This document shows positions 1-8,778 of a stretch of DNA of 42,458 nucleotides, piece after piece (positions within the stretch are counted from its first letter, which is position 1; every line of letters begins with the position of its first letter). The notes under the pieces are model-generated. The model was not told the origin of the DNA. It did no database searches and worked only from the letters and a program-made list of their open reading frames with translations. Position numbers and translations under genes: made by a program. The DNA lies in assembly GCA_947626555.1 (NCBI GenBank), contig CANQSP010000009.1, positions 1 through 42,458 of the forward strand, read 5' to 3'. This DNA is from an uncultured Clostridia bacterium (lineage in GTDB: Bacteria > Bacillota > Clostridia > TANB77 > CAG-508).

Positions 1-94
1 AATATCATATGAGTCGTTCTCTTTCAATATTTTATTTTCTATTTATGTGTGACATATCTATTTTAAACCTATATTTTTTTGAATTTCTAAAAGC

Positions 95-315
95 TAAACT
101 AATAGGGACGGGGTTAAATAGTTTAGTATAAAACATATTTACAGCCAAAAATGAATATTATATATTTATTTGTTAGTCCATTTAAAAGAATGAAACTTGA
201 TAACATTAGTAACATTTTCTAAAATGTTCATCACTAACCACTTATAAATATATAATATTCATTTTTATTATAACTTATATTTACTAAACTATTTAACCCC
301 GTCCCTATTAGTTTA
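95..315. repeat. Palindromic MITE-like element, copy 1
   Basis: Both ends carry the same terminal inverted repeat, starting TAAACTAATAGGGACGGGG and running on to TTAAATAGTTTAGTA. Each terminal repeat contains its own 7-bp palindrome (TAAACTA/TAGTTTA). Further in, positions 147-169 and 244-266 are exact 23-bp inverted repeats, so the whole element can fold into one long hairpin. A core GTAACATTTTCTAAAA lies at 209-224. The outermost bases on both sides are TA, as expected for TA target duplication, but no transposase is visible. The element ends two bases from the xerD stop codon. Bases 1-94 hold nothing I can identify. Confidence 0.85.
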
Positions 316-316
316 A

Positions 317-1198
317 CTATGCTCTTGGGTGTGCTTTTTTATATACATTTTTTAAACTTTCATCTTGAAATTGCATATATACTTGTGTAGATGAAATGTC
401 TGAATGACCAAGCATTGTTTGAATTGCTTTTAAATCTGCTCCATTTTGAATTAGATGAGTTGCAAATGAATGTCTTAACACATGTGGAGTTATATCTTTA
501 TCAATATGAGCTTGCTCTTTATAATATTTTACTATTTTCCAGAAGCCTTGTCTTGTTAATCTTTGACCATTAATATTTACAAATAATGCTGGCTCATCTT
601 CACTTTTTATTAATATAGGTCTTGCTTCTTCCATATATTCCTTTAATGCTTTTAAAGACATAGTTCCTAAAGGAATATTTCTTTGTTTATTTGCCACATG
701 ACAATTAACATATCCTTTTTCTAAGTCAATGTCTCCTACATCTAAAGAAATAATTTCTGTTACTCTCATTCCTGTAGCATATGCAAATTCAAGCATAGCT
801 TTATCCCTAGTTCCTTTTAAATCTACATCTTTAGGTTGATTTAATAATAGTTCAACTTCTTTTGATGTTAATACACTAGGTACTCTTTTTTCTATTTTTG
901 GTGACTGAATTCCATCTGTTGGATCCTTTTTTACTTTTTTATTTTTTACTAAAAATTGATAGAAAGATCTTATTGATGCTAAATTTCTTGAAATTGTTGA
1001 TGGCTTCTTTCCAATTGATTTTAAATAATCTAAATAACCTTTTATTTCTTCTTCTTCTACTTTTGCATAATTTAACCTATTTGTTTCAATATATTTAGTA
1101 TAATATACAATATCTCTCCTATATGATTGTAAAGTATTTTCTGATACTTTTTTATCATTTTGAAGAAATTCTAAAAAAAGTTTAAATTGTTTTTCCAT
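317..1198 (-). CDS. xerD: Site-specific tyrosine recombinase XerD
   Basis: A 293-residue tyrosine recombinase of normal XerC/XerD length. It has the N-terminal SAM-like core-binding domain (about residues 1-85) and a C-terminal catalytic domain. The catalytic set is visible: R145 (ATGMR), K171, H239 and R242 (HVLRH), H265 (LGHSD) and nucleophile Y274 (QVYMQF). The family resolves chromosome dimers at dif together with a partner recombinase and FtsK at the septum. The start is supported by GGGGAG about 6 bases upstream of the ATG. It lies downstream of spoIIM on the same strand, as in Bacillus, where spoIIM and ripX/xerD are neighbours; this supports XerD over an integrase from a mobile element. 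The stop codon lies two bases from a palindromic repeat. Confidence 0.9.
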   Translation of the reverse strand: MEKQFKLFLEFLQNDKKVSENTLQSYRRDIVYYTKYIETNRLNYAKVEEEEIKGYLDYLKSIGKKPSTISRNLASIRSFYQFLVKNKKVKKDPTDGIQSPKIEKRVPSVLTSKEVELLLNQPKDVDLKGTRDKAMLEFAYATGMRVTEIISLDVGDIDLEKGYVNCHVANKQRNIPLGTMSLKALKEYMEEARPILIKSEDEPALFVNINGQRLTRQGFWKIVKYYKEQAHIDKDITPHVLRHSFATHLIQNGADLKAIQTMLGHSDISSTQVYMQFQDESLKNVYKKAHPRA

Positions 1199-1318
1199 TT
1201 CAGCTCCCCTATTCCTATATATTTTGTTTTGCTTATGCAGAATTTACATAAACTATATATGTTATATCAAATTACTTTTAAATTGTAAAGAGCTTTTTAC
1301 AAAATTCTACAATTTTTT

Positions 1319-1990
1319 TTACATATAATTTATAAATAGCATTAATAAATTTGATGAAACATACACTTCTACAAAAGCTGACAAAATTAGACAAATTGCC
1401 ATAACTCCAGAAAAAATAGTGTGTCTATATATTTCTGTTTTTATATTCTCTTTTCTTTTATCTTTTATAATCGATTTATATAATTTCATGCCACTAACGG
1501 CTAAAGCAAAAATACACGGAATAAATATTATGTTTTGCGAAAATAATGTAATTAAACCAAATGCTATTCCCCTCCATGTGCCTAATGTAGCTACTATAAC
1601 AGCAATTGTGTAGCCTAAACTAAATCCCCTTATCATAATTATAGCATACACAATTGGTATTCCTATTACTGTAGAACCTATAAACCACAAAATAATTGCA
1701 AGTAGCAGGTTGTTAACAATAGTATTTCTTAATAAAACATTTAAGTCTATTTCATAATCCGTTTTTAGAGCATTTATAAAATTGTTTAAATATTCGCTTA
1801 CCTCTTTTTGCTCATTTATATTTATATTGTTTATAAAAATTACTCCTAATAATATTCCTATAATAAAAATTATTGCTACAATCAGATATTGCTTTAAATT
1901 TTTTTTGACATGTTCTCTTATTATGTTCGTTATTTTATTATTTAATTTCCAGTTTCTTTTCTCTTGTTTTCTCAAATTTTTCACTTCCAT
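1319..1990 (-). CDS. spoIIM: Stage II sporulation protein M (SpoIIM)
   Basis: A membrane protein of about 223 residues with five or so hydrophobic segments, in the SpoIIM/DUF95 arrangement. Segments include one near residues 35-55, a pair around 90-140 with the small-residue motif GFSLGYTIAV, and a C-terminal segment. In Bacillus, SpoIIM joins SpoIID and SpoIIP in the septal peptidoglycan machine that drives engulfment of the forespore. The ATG at 1990 is preferred. A TTG six codons upstream is possible, and neither start has a convincing Shine-Dalgarno sequence. No in-frame CGG. Synteny with xerD and a second spore gene (dpaB) in the window support the call. Confidence 0.85.
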   Translation of the reverse strand: MEVKNLRKQEKRNWKLNNKITNIIREHVKKNLKQYLIVAIIFIIGILLGVIFINNININEQKEVSEYLNNFINALKTDYEIDLNVLLRNTIVNNLLLAIILWFIGSTVIGIPIVYAIIMIRGFSLGYTIAVIVATLGTWRGIAFGLITLFSQNIIFIPCIFALAVSGMKLYKSIIKDKRKENIKTEIYRHTIFSGVMAICLILSAFVEVYVSSNLLMLFINYM

Positions 1991-2082
1991 TTCAATATAT
2001 TTTTGCAATAAATTATTTTTAAATAATATTTCTACATAATGTTTATTCGTACTTATTATTTTTAGAACAAAAATTGCATTTT

Positions 2083-2104
2083 AAAAGAGGTCATATGACC
2101 TCCT
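2083..2104 (-). terminator. Rho-independent terminator after the WG-repeat-like gene
   Basis: A perfect palindrome, GAGGTCATATGACCTC at 2087-2102, is followed on the minus strand by TTTT. It lies about 15 bases past the stop codon of the gene at 2120-2953 and separates it from spoIIM. Confidence 0.65.
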
Positions 2105-2119
2105 TTAATTTGTTAATCT

Positions 2120-2953
2120 TTAATTTTCAATATAGTTTCTAAATTTCTTTTCTCCTGTCCTGAAATTCATCTTTCCAGTTATTCCATCTTCTATAAAAAT
2201 ACACTCTCCTTTTTCATCAACTTTTCCCAATACTTCATATTTAGGCTCTATAAACGTCTCAAAATTTTCGGCATAATATCCATACTTATGATTGCCATCT
2301 TCAAAATAATAATATTTTTTTCCTTCATATACAAATATGTTAAGAACTACGCCATTTACAGTATGTAATACCTCTTCTTTTCCTCCTTTTGAACTAATAA
2401 TCGTGGATTCATCATTATGCCATTCATATTCACTTTTGGATTTTAATCCGACAAATAAATCGTCTCCAAGATATTTCACATCATTATATATCCCACATGA
2501 AACTACAGACTTAATGTCTGAATTTAAAACACCTACTTTCATTATTTTTCGTCTTTCATCTGTAGTAGTTACTTTAACATAGCCATCCTTAAAATAATCA
2601 TACTCTATTCTGTAATATTCACCTGGACTAACTCTTTGAAGATCCTGATCAAATATAGCATAACTAAATGTATTCTCATTATACAATATGATATATCCAT
2701 TTTTCCATCCTTTTGGCATTAATAATGCATTATTACTTCTACTACTATATGGCGTTTTTTCTTTTACTTCATAATCTTCATCAATAATGACTAACCTTTC
2801 ACTTAAAGCAAGAGCATAACCATCTTTAAAGTCTGTAACATAACTAAATCGCTCCTTTTTTTCTTTTAGGCTATCTACTGCAGAAGTCATAGTTTCGCTA
2901 CTCTTTTCCTCACCTTTAGTTTCTAAAGTATTGTTTTTCCGCAAGAATTGCAT
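2120..2953 (-). CDS. Uncharacterised WG-repeat-like protein
   Basis: A 277-residue protein of unknown function. After a charged N-terminal stretch (about 1-35) it is built of beta-rich segments resembling WG (KWG leptospira) repeats, for example KYGYYAENFETFIEPKYE near the C terminus and FKDGYALALSERL near residue 45. No signal peptide or membrane segment is evident. The start is supported by AAAGGAG about 6 bases upstream. Codon 5 (positions 2941-2939) is CGG. A +1 shift there would hit TAG after five codons, so CGG must be read as a sense codon here or the gene is not fully expressed. This makes it a control for the CGG frameshift observation elsewhere in the window. Confidence 0.55.
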   Translation of the reverse strand: MQFLRKNNTLETKGEEKSSETMTSAVDSLKEKKERFSYVTDFKDGYALALSERLVIIDEDYEVKEKTPYSSRSNNALLMPKGWKNGYIILYNENTFSYAIFDQDLQRVSPGEYYRIEYDYFKDGYVKVTTTDERRKIMKVGVLNSDIKSVVSCGIYNDVKYLGDDLFVGLKSKSEYEWHNDESTIISSKGGKEEVLHTVNGVVLNIFVYEGKKYYYFEDGNHKYGYYAENFETFIEPKYEVLGKVDEKGECIFIEDGITGKMNFRTGEKKFRNYIEN

Positions 2954-3040
2954 ATTTTTCTCCTTTCTTAATTAAGAAATGTTTATGATACAACTATTTT
3001 GCGCAATTATATCATTTTATGTTAATTTTGTCAAGTTTAA

Positions 3041-3085
3041 AGGACGTTATCTCGCATTCGTTTTCCGAATGTAAAGATACGTCCC
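3041..3085 (-). terminator. GGGACG-ended hairpin after the ABC exporter genes
   Basis: An imperfect inverted repeat with arms GGACGTTATCTCGCATTCG and CGAATGTAAAGATACGTCC around a TTTTC loop, starting seven bases past the stop of the gene at 3092. The minus-strand tail after it is only weakly T-rich, so it may be a terminator, an mRNA 3' stabiliser or a small palindromic repeat. Confidence 0.5.
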
Positions 3086-3091
3086 TTCTAA

Positions 3092-4918
3092 TTAACTTGC
3101 CTCTTCATCACAATCTTCAAATTGGCTATTATATAAATTAGCATAAAATCCATCTTTGGCTAATAACTCTTCATGTGTACCTTGCTCAACTATATCTCCA
3201 TGATCCATAACTAAAATTAAATCTGCATTTTTTATTGTAGACAACCTATGTGCAATAATAAAACTTGTTCTTCCCTTCATTAAGTTATCCATTGCATCTT
3301 GAATTTGTATTTCAGTTCTTGTATCTATTGAACTTGTAGCCTCATCTAATATTAATATTTTAGGGTCTGCCAATATAACTCTTGCTATTGTTAATAATTG
3401 TTTTTGTCCAGCTGATATATTGCTAGACTCTTCATTTAATACCATATCATATGAATTTGGTAGAGTTTTTATAAAGTGGTGCACATGTGCTGCCTTAGCT
3501 GCTTCTATAACTTCAGTATCTGTTGCATCTGGCTTTCCATACCTAATATTATCTTTTATACTTCCACCAAATAGCCATGTATCCTGCAATACCATTCCAA
3601 ACATTTTTCTTAAGTCTCCTCTATTAAATTCCTTTACATTTATTCCATCTATATAAATTCCACCACTATTTACATCATAAAATCTCATAAGTAGTTTTAC
3701 CATAGTTGTTTTACCTGCACCTGTTGGACCTACTATAGCTATTTTTTGACCGTCTTTTACATCTGCATTAAAGTCATTTATAATTATTCTGTTTTCATCA
3801 TATCCAAAATTAACATGGTCAAATTTTATATTTCCTTTTAGCCCTTTTGTAGATTTTGGATTTTCTATTGTTTGTATTTCTTCTTTTTCATCTAAAAATT
3901 CCAACACTCTTTCAGCAGCAGCTATCATTAATTGTATCATTCCTGAAACTTGGGCTACTTGCGCTATAGGTTGTGTAAATTGCTTGTTATATTGCATAAA
4001 TGACTGTATATTACCTACTGTAATTTTGCCTTGTATTGCAAAATATCCACCAACTATTGCAACTGCTACATATCCTATATTTCCTAAGAAATTCATTATA
4101 GGGTGCATTAAACCAGATAAAAATTGTGATCTCCAACCTGCATGATATAATTCATCATTTTGTTTTCTAAATTGTTCTAAGGCTTTTTCTTCTCCATTAA
4201 ATGCCTTTACTATATTGTGACCACTATATATTTCTTCTACTTGACCATTTACATGTCCTAAGTATGCTTGTTGCTTTACAAAGTATTTTTGTGATTTTCC
4301 TACAATTTTCTTTACAACAAAACCAGCTATTGGAAGTATTATAATAGATATTAATGTCATTTCCCAACTGATAGTAAGCATCATTATAATTATTCCTATT
4401 ATTGTGCATATTGAAGTTATAATTTGAGTAATACTTTGGTTTAAGTTTTGCGCAAGCATATCTATATCATTTGTTAATATAGATAAAAGTTCTCCATTTG
4501 TTTTTCCATCAAAGTATTTCATTGGAATTCTACTTATTTTTTCAATCATATCATTACGAAGTCTAAAAGTAAATTTTTGCACAACACCTGTCATCGTAAA
4601 ACCTTGAATTAACGAAAATACCGCACTTACAACATACAATGTAAGAAGAGTTAAAAGTATTTGTGCTATAGCTCCAAAATTAATGCCTGTTCCACCAGAT
4701 AATTTACTAACAATACCATTAAATATTTCTGTAGTTGCATTTCCTAAAATTTTTGGACCTATAATTGAGAATATTGTACTACCAACTGCGAAAATAAACA
4801 CTATTATTAATTTCCATTTATAATCTTTTACATATCTACTAAATAGTTTCTTTAATGTACCTTTTACGTCTTTTGCTTTTTCTACTTTACCTACTCTAGG
4901 TCTCATTGGTCCTGGCAT
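3092..4918 (-). CDS. ABC exporter subunit (canonical Walker B half)
   Basis: A 608-residue half-transporter with a type I exporter membrane domain of six helices (about residues 35-330) fused to a nucleotide-binding domain. Visible motifs are Walker A GPTGAGKT (397-404), Q-loop VLQDTW, signature ISAGQKQ (501-507), Walker B ILILDE with catalytic E526, and H-loop H557. The signature departs from LSGGQ (Ala for Gly). It is encoded three bases downstream of a longer partner that has a normal signature but lacks the catalytic Glu, so the two probably form one asymmetric heterodimer of the BmrCD/LmrCD or TM287/288 type. The substrate cannot be read from sequence; drug or peptide export is typical. 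No in-frame CGG. Confidence 0.88.
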   Translation of the reverse strand: MPGPMRPRVGKVEKAKDVKGTLKKLFSRYVKDYKWKLIIVFIFAVGSTIFSIIGPKILGNATTEIFNGIVSKLSGGTGINFGAIAQILLTLLTLYVVSAVFSLIQGFTMTGVVQKFTFRLRNDMIEKISRIPMKYFDGKTNGELLSILTNDIDMLAQNLNQSITQIITSICTIIGIIIMMLTISWEMTLISIIILPIAGFVVKKIVGKSQKYFVKQQAYLGHVNGQVEEIYSGHNIVKAFNGEEKALEQFRKQNDELYHAGWRSQFLSGLMHPIMNFLGNIGYVAVAIVGGYFAIQGKITVGNIQSFMQYNKQFTQPIAQVAQVSGMIQLMIAAAERVLEFLDEKEEIQTIENPKSTKGLKGNIKFDHVNFGYDENRIIINDFNADVKDGQKIAIVGPTGAGKTTMVKLLMRFYDVNSGGIYIDGINVKEFNRGDLRKMFGMVLQDTWLFGGSIKDNIRYGKPDATDTEVIEAAKAAHVHHFIKTLPNSYDMVLNEESSNISAGQKQLLTIARVILADPKILILDEATSSIDTRTEIQIQDAMDNLMKGRTSFIIAHRLSTIKNADLILVMDHGDIVEQGTHEELLAKDGFYANLYNSQFEDCDEEAS

Positions 4919-4921
4919 TAC

Positions 4922-7216
4922 TTACTCCTCCCTTCCTTTTAATTCTTCTTCAGATAATTGTGATAAAGCTATTTGTCTATATGTTTCACAATTTTTCATT
5001 AATTCCTCATGTGTTCCTTTTCCAACAATTCGTCCTTCCTCTAGCACAATAATTTGCTCTGCTTCCATTATTGTACTAATTCTTTGTGCTACAATAATCA
5101 TTGTTTTTCCATGAGTTTTTTCTTTTAAAGTTTCTCTTAATTTTCTATCTGTTTTTAAATCTAAAGCTGAAAAACTATCATCAAATATAAATATTTCTGG
5201 GTCTATTGCTAATGCCCTTGCTATTGATAAACGTTGTTTTTGACCACCAGACACATTATTTCCACCTTGTGCAATTGGTGATAAATACTTTTCGTCTTTT
5301 GACTCTATGAACTCTGATGCTTGTGCAATATCTGCTACCAGTTCCATTTGTTTATCATCTAAATTTTCATTTCCATATTTTATATTGGATTCTATTGTAC
5401 CTGAAAATAGCACTCCTTTTTGAGGAACAAAACCTATTCTTTTTCTCAATTCTTTTTGTGGAACTTCTTTTACATTAACACCATCTACTAAAATTTCTCC
5501 TCTTGTAACATCATAAAAACGAGGTATTAAGTTTACTACTGTTGACTTTCCACTACCTGTACTTCCTATAATTGCTGTTGTTTCTCCAGGTTTTGCAGTA
5601 AAATCTATGTCTGTAATAATTTCACTATCTGCATCTGGATATCTAAATGAAACATTTTTAAATTCAACTAAACCTTTTTTAGTTTCATCAAATTGTTTTG
5701 GATTATCTGTATCTTTTATATTTGGATCTTTTTCTAACACTTCATTAATTCTTTTAGCTGAAACCTGTGCTCTAGGTAACATTATAGAAATCATTGAAAT
5801 AAACAAGAAACTCATTATAATATGCATTGTATATTGAGTAAATGCCATTAAGTCTCCTACTTGTATTATTCCTTGGTCTACGTTTTGGCCACCAACCCAA
5901 ATAATAAGTAACATTACAGAGTTCATAACAAACATCATCATAGGCATCATTATGCTCATTGCTCTATTTATAAATATGCCATTTTTCATAACATCTGTAT
6001 TTGCATCTCTAAAACGATTTTCTTCTCTTTTTTGTGTATTAAATGCACGAATTACTGGCACACCAGTTAAAATTTCTCTTGATACTCTGTTTATTCCATC
6101 TATTAAATATTGACCTTTACGGAATTTTGGCATTGCTACAGCAAACAAAGTAACTATAATTATAATTATTGCTGAAATTGCTAATGCTATAATCCATGCC
6201 ATTGAGAAGTTGCTTGTTGAAATTACTCTAATTAGCCCTCCAATACCCATAATTGGAGCATATACAACAACTCTAAATAACATAGTCATAAGCATTTGTA
6301 TTTGCTGAATATCATTTGTACTACGAGTTATTAAAGAAGCTGTTGAAAACTCCCTAAACTCTTTAGTTGAAAACTTTAATACTTTACTAAATACTTTCTC
6401 TCTTAATACTTTACCAAGCTTTGCAGCTACCCTTGCAGATAAAAGCATAATTGTAACAGCAGCTGCCATACTAACTAAAGCCAAACCTAACATTTGAAGT
6501 CCAGTTATAAATATGTAATCATTTTGAATTTTACCTGTATCTATTTCCAAGCTTTGATACATTTGCTTAATAATTGCTATTGTTGCTTGTGATAAAGATG
6601 TACCTTCCAATGCTTTAAGTTGTTCATCATACTTGCTTACCATTGCATCAATTTGACTTTCAGGTAATGTTTTTAAAATTTCCGTTAAACTCATATTTTG
6701 GAATGTTTGCATACTTCCATTTATATTCATTCCATTCTTTATTTCGCTCATTTGCTTTAATATATTTTGTTTTAGTTGTTCAGCAGTTTCTTCATTCATT
6801 GTATATGAAGAAATAATTAATGGTTTAGCAATTAAACTTTGTAAATCTTCATTTTTTACAGTTTCTTTACTATTAACAACATAATAAGCATTTTCTTCAA
6901 TTACTCTTTCTTGATCTAATAAATTATTAATAATATTAAGTTGTTCACTATTTAATTCTTCTTTATTTTTTATCAAAGTATAATTCTCTAAAATTCTTTC
7001 ATCCTCTTTAGTAAATATTAACATACTTTCCATTTGCTCTTTTGAAAGAATTTCTGGAACTGGATTTTCAATACCACCTGCTTGAATACCCACATTTACA
7101 ATTTTAGAAGTATAATTTGGTAACTCTAAATCTGTATATGCTTGCAGACATAATAGTAAAATTATAAATACTAATGATACTGCTGAATTTTTTAAGTTTT
7201 TAAATACTTTTAACAT
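4922..7216 (-). CDS. ABC exporter subunit (degenerate Walker B, large ectodomain)
   Basis: A 764-residue half-transporter, about 150-200 residues longer than usual. The extra length is a hydrophilic, probably extracytoplasmic insertion between transmembrane helix 1 and helix 2 (about residues 35-230). The nucleotide-binding domain shows Walker A GSTGSGKS (551-558), signature VSGGQKQ (655-661) and Walker B IFIFDD. The catalytic Glu is replaced by D680, and the H-loop reads AQRIST with Q711 instead of His. With the downstream subunit this gives one competent and one degenerate ATP site. An AAAGGA Shine-Dalgarno sequence precedes the ATG. Only 19 bases separate the ATG from a nested pair of palindromic repeats, so the promoter is either inside or beyond those repeats. 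Confidence 0.88.
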   Translation of the reverse strand: MLKVFKNLKNSAVSLVFIILLLCLQAYTDLELPNYTSKIVNVGIQAGGIENPVPEILSKEQMESMLIFTKEDERILENYTLIKNKEELNSEQLNIINNLLDQERVIEENAYYVVNSKETVKNEDLQSLIAKPLIISSYTMNEETAEQLKQNILKQMSEIKNGMNINGSMQTFQNMSLTEILKTLPESQIDAMVSKYDEQLKALEGTSLSQATIAIIKQMYQSLEIDTGKIQNDYIFITGLQMLGLALVSMAAAVTIMLLSARVAAKLGKVLREKVFSKVLKFSTKEFREFSTASLITRSTNDIQQIQMLMTMLFRVVVYAPIMGIGGLIRVISTSNFSMAWIIALAISAIIIIIVTLFAVAMPKFRKGQYLIDGINRVSREILTGVPVIRAFNTQKREENRFRDANTDVMKNGIFINRAMSIMMPMMMFVMNSVMLLIIWVGGQNVDQGIIQVGDLMAFTQYTMHIIMSFLFISMISIMLPRAQVSAKRINEVLEKDPNIKDTDNPKQFDETKKGLVEFKNVSFRYPDADSEIITDIDFTAKPGETTAIIGSTGSGKSTVVNLIPRFYDVTRGEILVDGVNVKEVPQKELRKRIGFVPQKGVLFSGTIESNIKYGNENLDDKQMELVADIAQASEFIESKDEKYLSPIAQGGNNVSGGQKQRLSIARALAIDPEIFIFDDSFSALDLKTDRKLRETLKEKTHGKTMIIVAQRISTIMEAEQIIVLEEGRIVGKGTHEELMKNCETYRQIALSQLSEEELKGREE

Positions 7217-7235
7217 CTTGGACTTTCCTTTCAGC

Positions 7236-7577
7236 TAAACTATTGGGGACGGGGTTAAATAGTTTAGTACTAATCTGATTTTAAGTTAAACTAATAGGGA
7301 CGGGGTTAAATAGTTTAACCACGTAATTATTATATTGCAAAACATTAATATTATATATTTTGAAATGGTTCGTGGGGACCGTTTTAGAAAATGTTACGAA
7401 CATAAGTGAGTTACATTTTCTTAAATGGGGCAATGCAAAAATATATAATATTAATGTTTTGCAAGTAAAATAAATAAATTTTTGGTTAAACTATTTAACC
7501 CCGTCCCTATTAGTTTAACTGCAATTTTACAAATTATTAATGTACTAAACTATTTAACCCCGTCCCCAATAGTTTAG
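7236..7577. repeat. Palindromic MITE-like element, outer copy of a nested pair
   Basis: The ends are a diverged version of the family terminal repeat (TAAACTATTGGGGACGGGG at 7236 and its complement ending at 7577). Between them are short unique flanks (about 7272-7286 and 7518-7540) and a complete second copy at 7287-7517. The matching variant bases at both outer ends (TTGGGG / CCCCAA) show that the two ends belong to the same older copy. Together with the inner copy it fills most of the gene-free stretch 7217-7733. Confidence 0.85.
7287..7517. repeat. Palindromic MITE-like element, inner inserted copy
   Basis: Terminal repeats match copy 1 (TAAACTAATAGGGACGGGG and its complement). The inner arms 7336-7361 and 7438-7463 are an exact 26-bp inverted repeat. 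Their sequence differs from the inner arms of the copies at 95-315 and 26119-26385. The core GTAACATTTTCTAAAA is present on the minus strand at 7382-7397. Its position inside the outer copy shows that the family has moved after older copies were already in place. Confidence 0.85.
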
Positions 7578-7660
7578 CATCTTATGAATTATATTCAATA
7601 ACAATTTTTTTGTCAATTAGTTTTATGTGACTTTTATGTGAAAATTAAATATTAATTTGA

Positions 7661-7688
7661 AAAAGGGAAACTTATATAAAAGTTTCCC
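7661..7688 (-). terminator. Rho-independent terminator after the lipoprotein gene
   Basis: GGGAAACTT and AAGTTTCCC arms (7665-7688) are followed on the minus strand by CTTTTTC. It lies about 45 bases past the stop of the gene at 7734. Confidence 0.8.
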
Positions 7689-7733
7689 AATTTTCTATGA
7701 TATGTTAGAGAAAAAATTACTGTTTGCATAAAA

Positions 7734-8603
7734 TTAATCAGATGGTGAAAATAAAGATTCGTCTCTTAATTTTATGCTAACACTTTCTCCAGATATAATA
7801 CTTACAGCATTTTCTACAAGAATTTTCTTTTCCCCTGTATCTAAATACATTTGTACCGCTTGAGACTCTGTATTAATGTAAAACAAAGAATTTAAATACA
7901 GTTCAAAATCTCCTCCATAGTCTTCCACAACTACTTGAAAAGTATTGCTTTCAAAATCATAATAAGCAAGTTTTGAAGCATTGTGCATAAATATTTTATT
8001 AGACTCTTCTATATATCTGTCTAATATCATATCCTTCATTTCTTCATAGTAGGAGAATTTTTTTATGATTTTTCCGATTTTGTAATAACTAAACTCTTCG
8101 TCTTTTAATACATAAGTACCATCATAAGCTGAACATGCTTGATATTTTTTGTCTGAACAAAAATCAACCTGACCATCTTCTTCATTATAGCTAAACTTTA
8201 TTTCTTTACTTGTTTGGATTTGATTTCTACAATCCATTAAATACAGCTTTCTTGTAAACGTTGTAATACATAAATAATAGTCTTCTCCCAAGTACCAATA
8301 ATCATATCCAGCATTTGCAAATATTCTCCTAACTTTTTTTAACTCTTCTTTTGGATTTTGAATTATATAATTCCGAATGTCTTCCTTTAAAGAGTCATCC
8401 CATATTGTAATACATTGTAACTGTTGAGGATTACTACATGCAAATTCGTTAATTTTTTTCAAAAGTTTAATCCCCTCATCTTCTACTTTTTCTTCAACAT
8501 TATCGTTTGTTACATCTTGACCATTATTTTCAAATGTAGAATTTGAAGATTTGCATGCAGATAAAAGTAATGCTACTACAAGTATAACCGTAAATTTTCT
8601 CAT
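7734..8603 (-). CDS. Uncharacterised lipoprotein
   Basis: A 289-residue protein with a classical lipoprotein signal peptide (hydrophobic segment about residues 5-16, lipobox LSAC with C17) and a Ser/Asn-rich linker. It is therefore expected on the outer face of the membrane. The rest is a soluble domain with no family I recognise; runs such as YYDFESNTFQVVVEDY suggest a beta-propeller or DUF5050-like fold, but this is a guess. Codon 8375-8373 is an in-frame CGG (in DIRNYI). A +1 shift there would stop after three codons, so it behaves as an ordinary sense codon here. It is monocistronic: a terminator follows it. Confidence 0.65.
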   Translation of the reverse strand: MRKFTVILVVALLLSACKSSNSTFENNGQDVTNDNVEEKVEDEGIKLLKKINEFACSNPQQLQCITIWDDSLKEDIRNYIIQNPKEELKKVRRIFANAGYDYWYLGEDYYLCITTFTRKLYLMDCRNQIQTSKEIKFSYNEEDGQVDFCSDKKYQACSAYDGTYVLKDEEFSYYKIGKIIKKFSYYEEMKDMILDRYIEESNKIFMHNASKLAYYDFESNTFQVVVEDYGGDFELYLNSLFYINTESQAVQMYLDTGEKKILVENAVSIISGESVSIKLRDESLFSPSD

Positions 8604-8778
8604 AATTTTTTCTCCTTTTTTGAATTTTCAATGTACCATACCATAGTTCTACGTTTTAACTATTAAATTCATAATAGCTAATTTATTCTTATCCTATAAC
8701 ATAATTAATATTATAACATATTTACATAATTATGGCAATATTTTATTAAGTATACATTATATATTTTTTATATGTCGA

